Source: DATGYC01 sp035298385
GTDB taxonomy: Bacteria > Bacillota > Sulfobacillia > Symbiobacteriales > Symbiobacteriaceae
NCBI GenBank assembly: GCA_035298385.1
Contig: DATGYC010000086.1
Location: 1 to 24,680 of the forward strand
Length of the DNA stretch: 24,680 bases
Reading direction: 5' to 3'
A model generated the notes under the pieces. The model made no database searches, was not told the DNA's origin, and was given only the letters and a program-made list of their open reading frames with translations. The position numbers were made by a program, and so were the translations under genes. Shown here one piece after another: positions 1-7,444 of this stretch (position 1 is its first letter; each line of letters opens with the position of its first letter).

Positions 1-472
1 CCCACTGGTCCCCTAGCGCTTGATACGCAGCACCTAGGAGGGTGTCGGTCTGCTGTAAGAGCGCCTCTTCCGCTTCCGTCCCTTGCGGTTGATTAGCAAG
101 CAGCCGGCGTCCTTCATGCAGGGTAGAACGGTCAGCCCTTACCTGTGCCAGCGTCGGCGGGTCCGTCCGGGCTAGGAGGGTGACGGCTACCTGCAGCGTT
201 GGTTGGAGTTCGGTCTGCCAAGCGTAGAGCATGGTAACCGCTCCCGGTGGCTCGGGGGCCTGCACAAGATCGGGTCCGCCGGCCCACGTTGACTGAGTAG
301 GCCAGATCACGACGACTCCCCAGAGCATGAGCAGTACCAGTCCGCCAACCCCAAAGCCCTTCCAACGTGACTGGTAGGTTTCATTTTGTTCCAATCTATA
401 GAGAGCCCAATCCACTGCGGAAAGGCCTAGGAAGAGGAGACCGGCGACGGGAAGCAGAAGAATCCAATTCAT
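1..472 (-). CDS. Unrecognised two-helix membrane protein, N-terminal part (cut by left edge)
   Basis: An open frame on the minus strand starts at the ATG at 472-470 and stays open for 157 codons to the window edge, so the C-terminus is missing. The start is supported by a GGGAGGAG ribosome binding site five bases upstream. The protein begins MNWILLLPVAGLLFLGLS, a hydrophobic segment at about residues 3-20; a second runs at about 41-58 (VGGLVLLMLWGVVVIW). After these comes a polar region rich in Thr, Leu, Gln and Ala (from about residue 78) that looks helical and could form a coiled coil. If the first segment stays in the membrane, both ends may lie on the same side. It is divergent from the pyrimidine-nucleoside phosphorylase gene across a 129-base gap. 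I do not recognise the family and assign no function. Confidence 0.7.
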   Translation of the reverse strand, partial: MNWILLLPVAGLLFLGLSAVDWALYRLEQNETYQSRWKGFGVGGLVLLMLWGVVVIWPTQSTWAGGPDLVQAPEPPGAVTMLYAWQTELQPTLQVAVTLLARTDPPTLAQVRADRSTLHEGRRLLANQPQGTEAEEALLQQTDTLLGAAYQALGDQW

Positions 473-601
473 AGTTTCTCCTCCCTTTCACCCCGAGCGA
501 AGGAACCTCTCTTTCTTTCCATAACGAGGAAAGTCGGGGAAAAGTTCGGTGAAAAAGGACTTGTTGGAGAAATTTTGTGTCGTATCGAACGGAGGAAGAT
601 C

Positions 602-1942
602 ATGAGAGCCTATGACCTGATCTACAAGAAGCGTCAAGGGGAAGAGTTGAGCGGTGCGGAGATTCGCTTCCTTATTGATGGCTATACAGCAGGGTCGATT
701 CCGGACTATCAGATGGCGGCTTGGGCGATGGCTGTCTGTCTGCGCGGGATGACAGCACGGGAGACGGCTGAACTTACGATGGCGATGACCCACTCTGGCG
801 AGGTGATCGACCTCTCCGGGATCGCTGGTGTCAAGGTCGATAAGCACAGCACGGGCGGTGTGGGCGACAAGGTCTCGCTCGTCCTGGCGCCCCTGGTCGC
901 CGCTTGCGGGGCGCCCGTCGCCAAGATGAGCGGGCGCGGCCTCGGCCATACCGGTGGTACCCTGGACAAGATGGAGTCGATTCCAGGGATGCGGGTGGAA
1001 CTCGCTCGCCAGGAGTTCATTGATCAGGTGAACCGGACGGGTCTCGCAATCGTTGGTCAGTCGGGCAACCTGGTGCCGGCCGACAAGAAGCTCTACGCCC
1101 TGCGGGACGTGACCGCGACCGTTGACTCAATCCCCTTGATCGCCTCTTCCATTATGTCGAAGAAGATCGCCGGTGGGGCCGATGCGATCGTGCTGGACGT
1201 CAAGACCGGTTCGGGCGCCTTCATGAAGTCCCTGGACGACTCCTTCCGTCTGGCCGAGGCGATGGTCGCCATTGGCCGAGAGGTGGGGCGTGAGGTTGCC
1301 GCCTTCGTCTCTGATATGGACCAGCCGCTTGGCGCTGCAGTCGGCAACGCTCTGGAGGTAGCCGAGGCGATCGAGACCCTGCGGGGCTTTGGCCCGGCGG
1401 ATCTCGAAGCCGTGGTGATGTCCCTGGGCGCCCAGATGCTCCGCCTAGCGGGCGTCGCGTCCGATGCCGAGACGGGCAAGAAGATGCTCCTGAAGGCACT
1501 GCGCTCCGGGGCGGGCCTGGCCAAGTTGATCGAGATGGTCGAGGCCCAGGGCGGCGACCCCTCCTACATTCGCCAGCCGGTCAAGCTGCCACGCGCCGCC
1601 CGTCTCCTCCCGGTTCTGGCCCCTTCCGCCGGTTGGATTGAAGGGATGGACGCACTGGGGATCGGTGTGGCGGCCATGCTTCTAGGAGCGGGGCGCGAGA
1701 CCAAGGAGTCCGTGATCGATCAAGGGGTCGGCGTCATCCTAAAGAAGAAGGTGGGCGATCAGGTCGCCGCTGGCGAACCCCTGGTCGAGCTGCACGTGAC
1801 CGATGAGCGCCGGTTGGCTGAGGTGCAAGAACGGGTCTTGGCCGCCTACCGGATTGGGGCTGGTCCGGCCAAGCCGCACCCGCTTCTCTATGGCGTGGTC
1901 ACCCAGGCCGGTACCGAGCGCTATAAGGAGGCTGGGGAGTGA
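602..1942 (+). CDS. pdp: Pyrimidine-nucleoside phosphorylase
   Basis: This enzyme reversibly splits uridine or thymidine (and their deoxy or ribo forms) with phosphate into the free base and (deoxy)ribose-1-phosphate, for pyrimidine salvage in the cytoplasm. The 446-residue length is usual for the family. KHSTGGVGDK at 81-90 is the phosphate-binding loop, and the family signature SGRGLGHTGGTLDKME lies at 110-125. The small N-terminal alpha domain (MRAYDLIYKK) and the C-terminal barrel-sandwich-like end (VGVILKKKVGDQVAAGEPLVEL) are both present. The ATG at 602 is preferred over an in-frame TTG at 575 because GGAGGA lies seven bases before it and family members begin with this sequence. The stop overlaps the next gene's GTG (GTGA), so the two are translationally coupled. 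It could be named deoA, but the broader pyrimidine enzyme fits Gram-positive bacteria better. Confidence 0.95.
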   Translation: MRAYDLIYKKRQGEELSGAEIRFLIDGYTAGSIPDYQMAAWAMAVCLRGMTARETAELTMAMTHSGEVIDLSGIAGVKVDKHSTGGVGDKVSLVLAPLVAACGAPVAKMSGRGLGHTGGTLDKMESIPGMRVELARQEFIDQVNRTGLAIVGQSGNLVPADKKLYALRDVTATVDSIPLIASSIMSKKIAGGADAIVLDVKTGSGAFMKSLDDSFRLAEAMVAIGREVGREVAAFVSDMDQPLGAAVGNALEVAEAIETLRGFGPADLEAVVMSLGAQMLRLAGVASDAETGKKMLLKALRSGAGLAKLIEMVEAQGGDPSYIRQPVKLPRAARLLPVLAPSAGWIEGMDALGIGVAAMLLGAGRETKESVIDQGVGVILKKKVGDQVAAGEPLVELHVTDERRLAEVQERVLAAYRIGAGPAKPHPLLYGVVTQAGTERYKEAGE

Positions 1943-2574
1943 ATTGGGCGGAGCGCTTCCCGAAGCTCTGGGCAATTCTAGAGCAGATGGCGACGCTGCT
2001 CTTCGGCTCCCTGCTCTTTTGGCTGGCTTGCCCGCTGATCATCACGCTACCAGGTGGAATCGCTGGGCTCTTTGCGGTCATGGGGCCGCTGATTCGGTCA
2101 GGGCGGGCGGACGGAGAGATCATCCGTCCGTTCTGGGCCACCTTTCGCCAGACCGCTCTGACCGGGCTGGGGCTCCTGCTGATCGATCTGCTAGTGGCCC
2201 TGGTCATCTGGGTCGATATCCGATTCTTCTGGGGCGTGGGCGCCCTCTGGGGCCAGGCTTTGGCCCTCCTCGCCCTGGCGATCGGTCTCGTGGCGTTGAT
2301 GGTCAATCTCTTCGTTTGGCCGCTGCTCGCCTGGTACCCGCAACCACTGCGGAGCTTGCTCTGGCGAGCCTTCCTTCTGGCGGGCGCCCATCCGCTTCTG
2401 GCGCTAGGTGGTGTGGCAACCCTGGTCCTGCTCCCCATGCTTTTGACCATGCTTCCTGGTCCGCTCTTGGCCCTGATCCCCTTGCTGGGCCCCGGCTTGC
2501 TGACGGGTCTGCTCGGCTCGATCGCCTGGCGGGCGATGCGGCGGCATGGGGCTGAACAAGAGGAAGCAGTCTAA
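1939..2574 (+). CDS. YesL-like (DUF624) integral membrane protein
   Basis: A 211-residue, very hydrophobic protein starting at a GTG that overlaps the phosphorylase stop (GTGA). Hydrophobic segments lie at about residues 20-50, 74-95, 103-128, 150-173 and 177-197, giving four to six membrane spans. The pattern of a first helix followed by a short polar loop with FWATFRQTALTGLGLLL (about 66-82) matches what I know of DUF624/YesL proteins, which are about 210 residues long and often sit near carbohydrate-use genes in Bacillota. Their function is not established; a role as an accessory membrane component for sugar transport is only a guess. Here its partner is nucleoside salvage, which could reflect use of the ribose moiety. 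The C-terminus (RRHGAEQEEAV) is polar and probably cytoplasmic. Confidence 0.65.
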   Translation: MNWAERFPKLWAILEQMATLLFGSLLFWLACPLIITLPGGIAGLFAVMGPLIRSGRADGEIIRPFWATFRQTALTGLGLLLIDLLVALVIWVDIRFFWGVGALWGQALALLALAIGLVALMVNLFVWPLLAWYPQPLRSLLWRAFLLAGAHPLLALGGVATLVLLPMLLTMLPGPLLALIPLLGPGLLTGLLGSIAWRAMRRHGAEQEEAV

Positions 2575-2603
2575 TACGGCAGGTTCCGAAAACCCAATAG
2601 CGT

Positions 2604-2629
2604 CCCACTCACATCTGTGGTAGAGTGGG
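2604..2629 (+). other. Hairpin in the leader of the ureohydrolase gene
   Basis: CCCACTC (2604-2610) pairs perfectly with GAGTGGG (2623-2629) around a 12-base loop. No clean T-run follows (AAGGTCTTTAA), so it is a poor intrinsic terminator. It may be a weak terminator for the upstream pair or a leader element for the downstream gene. I see no match to a known riboswitch. Confidence 0.35.
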
Positions 2630-2668
2630 AAGGTCTTTAAGCCCACCCGACCAGAAGAGGTGACCTGG

Positions 2669-3607
2669 ATGCAGTACCCGCTCTCCCCAGACGTCAAGCC
2701 TGAGTTCTGTACCACCGGTACCTTTATGCGCCTACCCGCCAGCCGGGAGGGCGCCAAGATCGCCATTCTGGGTATGCCGTTTGACACGGCGGCTAGCTTC
2801 CGCGTGGGCGCCCGCTTTGCTCCGCAGGCGGTCCGTCAGGCCTCAAGCCTCCTCTTCCCGTATAACCCCGTGGTCAACGTCTACCCCTTCGAAGAGACGA
2901 AGGCGATCGACGTCGGCGACCTCGCCGTTATCCCCCACAACATCACCAAGTCCTATGAGATCATGGCGGAGGCCGTCGGCGGACTGATGGCGAAGGGGAT
3001 TATCCCGATCGGCATCGGCGGTGACCATTCGATCACCCTCGCCTCCCTGCGGGCCGCAGCCAAGGTCTACGGGCCGGTTGCCATGGTTCACTTTGACTCC
3101 CACACCGACACCTGGGATACCTACTATGGTGAGAAGTACTGGCACGGCTCCCCCTTCGTGCGGGCGCACGAAGAGGGCCTGCTTCAGCCTGATAAGGTCT
3201 TCCAGATCGGCATTCGTGGCACGCTGAACCACCCGGGCGACTTCGACTCCGCCACGGACCTGGGCTACAACGTGATCACCACCCGTGAACTGCGTAAGCG
3301 CGGCATGGAAGAGGTGGTCCGGCAGGTGAAGGAGAAGGTCGGCGATACGCCAGTCTTCCTGACCTTCGACATCGACTTTGTCGACCCGGCCTTCGCTCCG
3401 GGCACCGGCACCCCCGAGGTGGGCGGCTACTCCTCCTCGGAGACCCTGGAGATCGTCCGGGCGCTGGACGGGCTGAACTACATCGGCTTTGATGTGGTTG
3501 AGGTTCTGCCGTCCTACGATCCGACTGGCATGACCGCCCTACTGGCCGCGACGCTTATGCATGAGTTCGGTTCGCACGTAGCCCAACGGCTGCGGACGAC
3601 CCGCTAG
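2669..3607 (+). CDS. speB: Agmatinase-type ureohydrolase
   Basis: Arginase/agmatinase superfamily protein of 312 residues. The family uses two Mn ions to hydrolyse a guanidino group, releasing urea; agmatinase makes putrescine from agmatine. Metal ligands are visible: GGDHS (H120), DSHTD (D143, H145, D147) and FDIDFVDP (D234, D236). The later EVLPSYD (E279) motif is also present. TWDTYYGEKYWHGSPF at 148-163 resembles agmatinase substrate loops, but guanidinobutyrase and other guanidino hydrolases share the same frame, so the substrate is not certain. The ATG at 2669 is preferred over the GTG at 2660 because AGAGGTGA overlaps that GTG and sits five bases before the ATG. It follows the YesL-like gene after 94 bases that hold a hairpin, and is closed by a strong terminator. 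Confidence 0.85.
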   Translation: MQYPLSPDVKPEFCTTGTFMRLPASREGAKIAILGMPFDTAASFRVGARFAPQAVRQASSLLFPYNPVVNVYPFEETKAIDVGDLAVIPHNITKSYEIMAEAVGGLMAKGIIPIGIGGDHSITLASLRAAAKVYGPVAMVHFDSHTDTWDTYYGEKYWHGSPFVRAHEEGLLQPDKVFQIGIRGTLNHPGDFDSATDLGYNVITTRELRKRGMEEVVRQVKEKVGDTPVFLTFDIDFVDPAFAPGTGTPEVGGYSSSETLEIVRALDGLNYIGFDVVEVLPSYDPTGMTALLAATLMHEFGSHVAQRLRTTR

Positions 3608-3630
3608 CGAAAACCGTTCCCCTAACGAAG

Positions 3631-3675
3631 AGTCACCCCCCGCCACGCGGAAGTGGAGGGGGGTGACTTCTTTTT
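3631..3675 (+). terminator. Intrinsic terminator after speB
   Basis: A ten-base stem GTCACCCCCC (3632-3641) pairs with GGGGGGTGAC (3658-3667), extended by an outer A-T pair, followed by TTCTTTTT. This is a strong rho-independent terminator. It separates the ureohydrolase from the PLD-like gene, whose possible GTG at 3653 would lie inside the hairpin. Confidence 0.9.
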
Positions 3676-3691
3676 GAGGGGGGATCCGCCC

Positions 3692-5857
3692 ATGGCGCGA
3701 CGCGTGAGTACAGCGGGCCCGGGCCACCCAATCCTGACCGAGGTCTACCTCGGTAGTCAGCTAGACGCCGGAGCCGGTCAGTTTCTGCGCCTCTTCAATC
3801 CGAGCCGGGCGCCCATTCGCCTAGACGGCTGGGCAGTTGGCGACGGGACCACCTGGGCCACCTTCCCGCCCGGTGCGATGCTCCCGCCAGGGCTCTCGTT
3901 CTACCTAGCTCGGGACCCGCTTGCCTTCACCCAGGCGATGGGACTGCCGCCCGACTTGATCTGGGGCGGCACGGCTGGGGCGGCCCCGCCTGAAGCGAAC
4001 TGGATGACCGGCGGCGAGGGGCTACAACTCCCGGCTGGTGGTGGCTGGATCGGCCTGCGTGACGCCGCCGGCAAGGTCGTTGACGCCGTGGTCTGGGGAG
4101 ACCTCCCGGGGGGGCGCCCCGGCCAATCAGGTTGGCAAGGAGAGCCGGTCCCCCTGCCCAAGAGCGGGGAGATTCTTGATCGAGCCCGCACGGAGGGATC
4201 GATCCTGGGCGGAGCGGCACCCGTCTATCAGCCAGATACGGACACGGCAGCAGACTGGAAGCAGGGCGCCACCTGGCTGGATGAGCGCGCCAACCGCCCA
4301 GGGCAGACCTGGTTCGGGGCGCCCCTCTTCCGACCAGGCCGGGTCACCGTCTACAGCACGCCCGACTCAACCTACAACGTCCTAACAGAGGCGATCGGGG
4401 GCGCCCAGGAATCGATCGACTTTGAGATCTACGACTTCTCGCTTGTCCAGCTGACCGAGCAGGTGGTCGCGGCCGTCAAGCGGGGCGTCAAGGTCCGCCT
4501 CCTGATCGAGGCGGGTACCGTCGCCGGTCTCTACGACCAGGAGCGGTGGGCGGCTGAACAGGTCGCGACGGCGGGCGGTGAGGTCCGCTGGATCCTGAAC
4601 GACCCGAAGGCTGGCTTTCCGGGGCGCTACATCTATGACCACTCCAAGTGGGGGGTCATTGATGGCCAGCGGGTGATCGTCCAGTCAGAGAATTGGGTCC
4701 GCCACGGTATCGCCGTCGATCCGTCCTTTGGGAACCGGGGCTGGGGCGCCCTGGCCGAAGATCCAGCCTTTGCCGACTACCTGACTCGCGTCTTTGAGGC
4801 TGACTGGCGCCTCACCTTTGGCGATGTCCAGCGCTTTGGGGTTCCGCCCTTTGGTGGACCGGGCCCGGAGTTCAAGCCGGAGGCGACGCTCCTGACCGGG
4901 CATTACGCAGCTCCCTTCAAGGCACTGACCGTCAGCGGGGAGATCGGCCTAACGCCTGTTCTCGCTCCAGACCACGCCCTCCTAGAGACGGGGGGAGTGA
5001 TCGGCCTGCTCCGCTCGGCTCGCTCCTCGATTCTGATCGAGCAGCAGTACGTCCACCCGCACTGGGGACCGGCAGACGGCGACCCCGTCAGAACCCCCGA
5101 CCTCTATCTAGAGGAGGCGATCCAGGCGGCGCGCCGGGGTGTACAGGTCCGGATCCTCCTGTCGGATGCCTTCCTGAACGCCAAGGACCCGAAGGATAAC
5201 ACCGTCACGGTCGCCTACGTCAACGCGATCGCCCAGCGGGAAGGGCTCAACCTGGAGGCACGCCTGATCAACAGCAAGGCGGCCGGGCTGGACAAGATCC
5301 ACAACAAGGGCGTCGTCGTGGATGCGATACGCGTCCTGATCTCCTCGATCAACTGGTCGCTCAACTCCCCCGCGAACAATCGGGAGTTGGGCATCATTCT
5401 GGAGCATCCCCTGATCGGTCGCTACTTTACCGACCTCTTCCAGTACGACTGGAACGCCGGGCATGGAGCGTCCGGGGTCTTGATCGGCGGGGTCGATCGG
5501 GGCGCCGGCCGCGTGACGATCCAGAACCACGGCACAGAGGCGATCACGCTGGCCGGATGGGCACTCGCGACGGAGTGGGGGCGGTGGGCGCTTCCGGCCG
5601 TCACGATTCCGGCCGGTGGGACGACTCGACTAGGCCGGGTGAAGGATCAACTGCCCAGATCCTTCAAGTTGCGCCCGGCGGGCGATCGGCTCCGCTTGCT
5701 CAATGGGGAGCAGGAGGTCGACGCTATAGAGTGGGGGAGCGCGGCCCTCTTCGCTCGGGCGCCCCTGCCGCCCGGGACGGGTACGCTCTGCCGGATCGAC
5801 GGGCCTGACACGAACACCGCGCTCGATTGGCGGACCGACTGTGATCGTCCCAAATAA
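3692..5857 (+). CDS. Lamin-tail / phospholipase D-like protein (LTD-PLD-PLD-LTD)
   Basis: A 721-residue protein with a symmetrical architecture. Residues about 12-136 form a lamin-tail-like beta domain (TEVYLGS, FLRLFNPS, IRLDGWAVGD, WIGLRDAAGKVVDAVVWGD), ending near DTDTAADWK at 182-190. Two phospholipase D repeats follow, each with an intact HxKxxxxD motif: H317/K319/D324 (HSKWGVID, then SENW) and H537/K539/D544 (HNKGVVVD, then SSINW). A second lamin-tail-like domain covers about 595-682 and ends near DTNTALDWR at 706-714, echoing the first. PLD enzymes use the paired His residues to cleave phosphodiesters (phospholipids or nucleic acids). Related lamin-tail PLD proteins are, as far as I know, mostly exported, but the N-terminus here (MARRVSTAGPGHPILTEVYL) is not a signal peptide. 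The ATG at 3692 follows GAGGGGGG by eight bases. The gene stands alone between two terminators. The substrate is unknown. Confidence 0.8.
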   Translation: MARRVSTAGPGHPILTEVYLGSQLDAGAGQFLRLFNPSRAPIRLDGWAVGDGTTWATFPPGAMLPPGLSFYLARDPLAFTQAMGLPPDLIWGGTAGAAPPEANWMTGGEGLQLPAGGGWIGLRDAAGKVVDAVVWGDLPGGRPGQSGWQGEPVPLPKSGEILDRARTEGSILGGAAPVYQPDTDTAADWKQGATWLDERANRPGQTWFGAPLFRPGRVTVYSTPDSTYNVLTEAIGGAQESIDFEIYDFSLVQLTEQVVAAVKRGVKVRLLIEAGTVAGLYDQERWAAEQVATAGGEVRWILNDPKAGFPGRYIYDHSKWGVIDGQRVIVQSENWVRHGIAVDPSFGNRGWGALAEDPAFADYLTRVFEADWRLTFGDVQRFGVPPFGGPGPEFKPEATLLTGHYAAPFKALTVSGEIGLTPVLAPDHALLETGGVIGLLRSARSSILIEQQYVHPHWGPADGDPVRTPDLYLEEAIQAARRGVQVRILLSDAFLNAKDPKDNTVTVAYVNAIAQREGLNLEARLINSKAAGLDKIHNKGVVVDAIRVLISSINWSLNSPANNRELGIILEHPLIGRYFTDLFQYDWNAGHGASGVLIGGVDRGAGRVTIQNHGTEAITLAGWALATEWGRWALPAVTIPAGGTTRLGRVKDQLPRSFKLRPAGDRLRLLNGEQEVDAIEWGSAALFARAPLPPGTGTLCRIDGPDTNTALDWRTDCDRPK

Positions 5858-5860
5858 GCA

Positions 5861-5891
5861 CGAAGGCCGGCGATTCGCCGGCCTTCGTTTC
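5861..5891 (+). terminator. Terminator between convergent genes
   Basis: A perfect 12-base stem, CGAAGGCCGGCG (5861-5872) with CGCCGGCCTTCG (5876-5887), closed by the three-base loop ATT and followed by TTTC. It lies between the converging ends of the PLD-like gene (5857) and the minus-strand membrane protein (5893), so it probably serves both directions, with the better T tail on the plus strand. Confidence 0.85.
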
Positions 5892-5892
5892 T

Positions 5893-6216
5893 CTATCTCT
5901 GCTGCTTCCGGAGCCGCCGCGCTGCATTCCAGTCGGCGACCAGGCCGATCCAGGAGAAGGAGAAGCCGAAGACGGCGCCCACGCCCAGGATCAGGAGGAC
6001 CCACGAGAAGGCGCCACTGCCCAACGAGAGCGCGTACCAGGCTGAGACTCCAAACATCGTCTGCATCCGCCAGAGGGCAACACCGATGGCTACGAAGACC
6101 AGCAGGGTAGCGATCATGCCCAACTGTCGGTGAACCGCAGCCTTGAGCTTCGCCTCTGCCGCGAGCTGAGCCTCTAGGATATCCCGCTCCTCGGGCGTCA
6201 ACGTGGGTCGCTCCAT
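5893..6216 (-). CDS. Small two-helix membrane protein, unknown function
   Basis: A 107-residue protein read from the ATG at 6216, which has GGAGGGGAG five bases upstream; a longer in-frame start at 6243 would bury that site. The first 30 residues (PTLTPEERDILEAQLAAEAKLKAAVHRQ) are an amphipathic helix rich in Ala, Glu and Leu. Hydrophobic segments follow at about 33-50 and 60-91, the second long enough for a bent or double span. The tail is strongly basic (RRLRKQQR), suggesting a cytoplasmic C-terminus. I do not recognise the family. It lies downstream of the NifU-like gene on the same strand, but a terminator separates them, so it probably has its own promoter or depends on read-through. Confidence 0.65.
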   Translation of the reverse strand: MERPTLTPEERDILEAQLAAEAKLKAAVHRQLGMIATLLVFVAIGVALWRMQTMFGVSAWYALSLGSGAFSWVLLILGVGAVFGFSFSWIGLVADWNAARRLRKQQR

Positions 6217-6257
6217 CCAGACTCCCCTCCTACTCACCACCAAGGGCCGGTCAACCG

Positions 6258-6282
6258 AAAAAGGGGGCCGATCAGGGCCCCC
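6258..6282 (-). terminator. Intrinsic terminator after the NifU-like gene
   Basis: Read on the minus strand, GGGGGCC (6282-6276) pairs with GGCCCCC (6269-6263) around a six-base loop, and is followed by TTTTTCGG. It ends the NifU-like transcript just after its stop at 6304. Confidence 0.85.
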
Positions 6283-6303
6283 CTGTGCACTATGCGTTTT
6301 TCG

Positions 6304-6537
6304 CTAGACCGCCTCGACGGTCTTGACCTCGGGCACCTGCATACGGATCGCACGCTCAATGCCCATCTTCAGGGTCATGGTCGACATGGGGCAACCGCCG
6401 CAGGCGCCCATCATTCGCACCTTGGCGACGCCTTCTTCAACATCAACCAGTTCGACCTCGCCGCCGTCCATCCGAATCGCCGGGCGGATCTGATCAAGCG
6501 CCCGATCCACGCGCTGGTACAGGGTCTCTTCTGCCAT
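6304..6537 (-). CDS. NifU-like C-terminal-domain Fe-S scaffold protein
   Basis: A 77-residue protein consisting only of the NifU C-terminal domain. The family binds a transient 4Fe-4S cluster between two subunits and passes it to apoproteins in the cytoplasm. The cluster motif is GACGGCPMS, with C46 and C49 in the CxxC arrangement, preceded by the typical IRMDGGEVELVDVEEGVAKVRMMG run. The length fits stand-alone NifU-domain proteins of Bacillota (YutI type). The ATG at 6537 follows AAAGGGGA by about seven bases; an earlier ATG at 6561 has no comparable site. Targets cannot be read from the sequence, though the radical SAM enzyme MqnC in this window needs such a cluster. It is a single-gene unit closed by a terminator. 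Confidence 0.9.
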   Translation of the reverse strand: MAEETLYQRVDRALDQIRPAIRMDGGEVELVDVEEGVAKVRMMGACGGCPMSTMTLKMGIERAIRMQVPEVKTVEAV

Positions 6538-6625
6538 GACTAGTTCCCCTTTCATGCACAACTATCTCACTCAACAGTTTACCACATGGGCAAAAACGCT
6601 GCCAAGTATGGGCTGGCGAGTGAGC

Positions 6626-6655
6626 TTGACATCTACCATCAAATATGGTTATAAT
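6626..6655 (+). promoter_or_regulatory. Consensus sigma-70-type promoter pointing into the 3' end of udk (antisense)
   Basis: TTGACA (6626-6631) and TATAAT (6650-6655), both perfect, are separated by 18 bases. The spacer contains the imperfect inverted repeat ACCAT-N5-ATGGT. It faces rightward, but the next coding sequence on that side is udk on the opposite strand (stop at 6707). A transcript starting near 6662 would therefore be antisense to udk. No plus-strand gene starts until 7445. Confidence 0.6.
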
Positions 6656-6706
6656 TGGAATACTCGGTATTGACCTAATCGCCGGTCTCTCTCGGCTTCG
6701 GTGGTC

Positions 6707-7327
6707 TTACCCACCAATCATTGAACGGACTCGTGCCATGATCACGTCAAATCCAGCCTGGTTGAAGGCGCCCTCAGGGATGATCACGTCGGCGTACCGC
6801 TTGGTCGGCTCGACAAAGGCCTCGTGCATCGGCTTGACGGTGCCGATATACTGCTCGATCACGTTCTCGAGGTTGCGCCCGCGCTCGCGGATATCACGCT
6901 GCAGCCGCCGGAGGATGCGTGCATCCGCATCTGTATCGACGAAGATTCTCAGGTCGTAGAGACGGCGTAGCCCGGGATCATCCAGAATGAGGATGCCCTC
7001 GACCAGGATCACATCGAGCGGGCGAACCCGAACGGTGTAATCCTCCCGCAGGTGGGTGCTGAAGTTGTAGACTGGCCGTTCGATCTCCTCGCCCCGCTTC
7101 AGGGCGTTGACGTGCTCAATGAAGAGCGCGGTGTCGAAGGCCTCGGGGTGGTCGTAGTTCAGCTTGGTCCGATCCTCGAAGGCGAGGTGACGGTTGTCTC
7201 TGTAGTAGGCATCGTGGGTCAAGAGGGTGACATGGTGGGGGAGCAGGTCGACGATCTTCTGAGCGATCGTCGTCTTGCCGGAGCCGGTGCCCCCTGCGAT
7301 TGCGATGATCGCCTTCGGAACGGACAT
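6707..7327 (-). CDS. udk: Uridine kinase
   Basis: Phosphorylates uridine and cytidine to UMP and CMP with ATP or GTP for pyrimidine salvage in the cytoplasm. The 206-residue length is typical. The Walker A loop GGTGSGKT is at 12-19, THDAYYRD at 37-44, NYDHPEAFD follows as the substrate-binding stretch, and VILVEGILIL forms the Walker B-like strand. RRLQRDIRERGR is the lid region. The ATG at 7327 has GGAGGT seven bases upstream. The gene is divergent from the STAS gene. Its own promoter is visible upstream; no clear terminator follows the stop on the minus strand. Together with the pyrimidine-nucleoside phosphorylase at 602 it gives two steps of pyrimidine salvage, though they are not co-transcribed. 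Confidence 0.95.
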   Translation of the reverse strand: MSVPKAIIAIAGGTGSGKTTIAQKIVDLLPHHVTLLTHDAYYRDNRHLAFEDRTKLNYDHPEAFDTALFIEHVNALKRGEEIERPVYNFSTHLREDYTVRVRPLDVILVEGILILDDPGLRRLYDLRIFVDTDADARILRRLQRDIRERGRNLENVIEQYIGTVKPMHEAFVEPTKRYADVIIPEGAFNQAGFDVIMARVRSMIGG

Positions 7328-7382
7328 GGGGTTGACCTCCTACAGGTCGGCAGGCAATGCCAGCGCTGCTGTTATCCTTTCG

Positions 7383-7411
7383 ATTATGCCCTAGCCCCGG
7401 CGCCAGTACAA
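7383..7411 (-). promoter_or_regulatory. Candidate promoter of udk
   Basis: On the minus strand TTGTAC (7411-7406) and CATAAT (7388-7383) are separated by 17 bases, placing the start of transcription about 50 bases before the udk ATG. The -10 box matches the consensus at five of six positions; the -35 box is weaker. Confidence 0.5.
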
Positions 7412-7444
7412 GCACCGGAACGTGACAAAGGGGGAGTCACTTTG

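Noticed and set aside
2575..2668. Possible guanidine riboswitch before the ureohydrolase.
   Set aside because: No paired ACGR-loop hairpins or other guanidine-class features; only one simple stem is present.
3653..3691. Earlier GTG start for the PLD-like protein.
   Set aside because: It lies within the speB terminator hairpin and encodes no signal peptide; ATG 3692 has its own ribosome binding site.
6645..6959. Plus-strand open frame directly behind the consensus promoter.
   Set aside because: It is antisense to udk, overlaps the -10 box, has no ribosome binding site and looks like a random Arg/Ser-rich shadow.
7052..7444. In-frame N-terminal extension of the STAS protein.
   Set aside because: It is antisense to udk and to its promoter; the STAS fold starts at the GTG or TTG near 7445 with a ribosome binding site.
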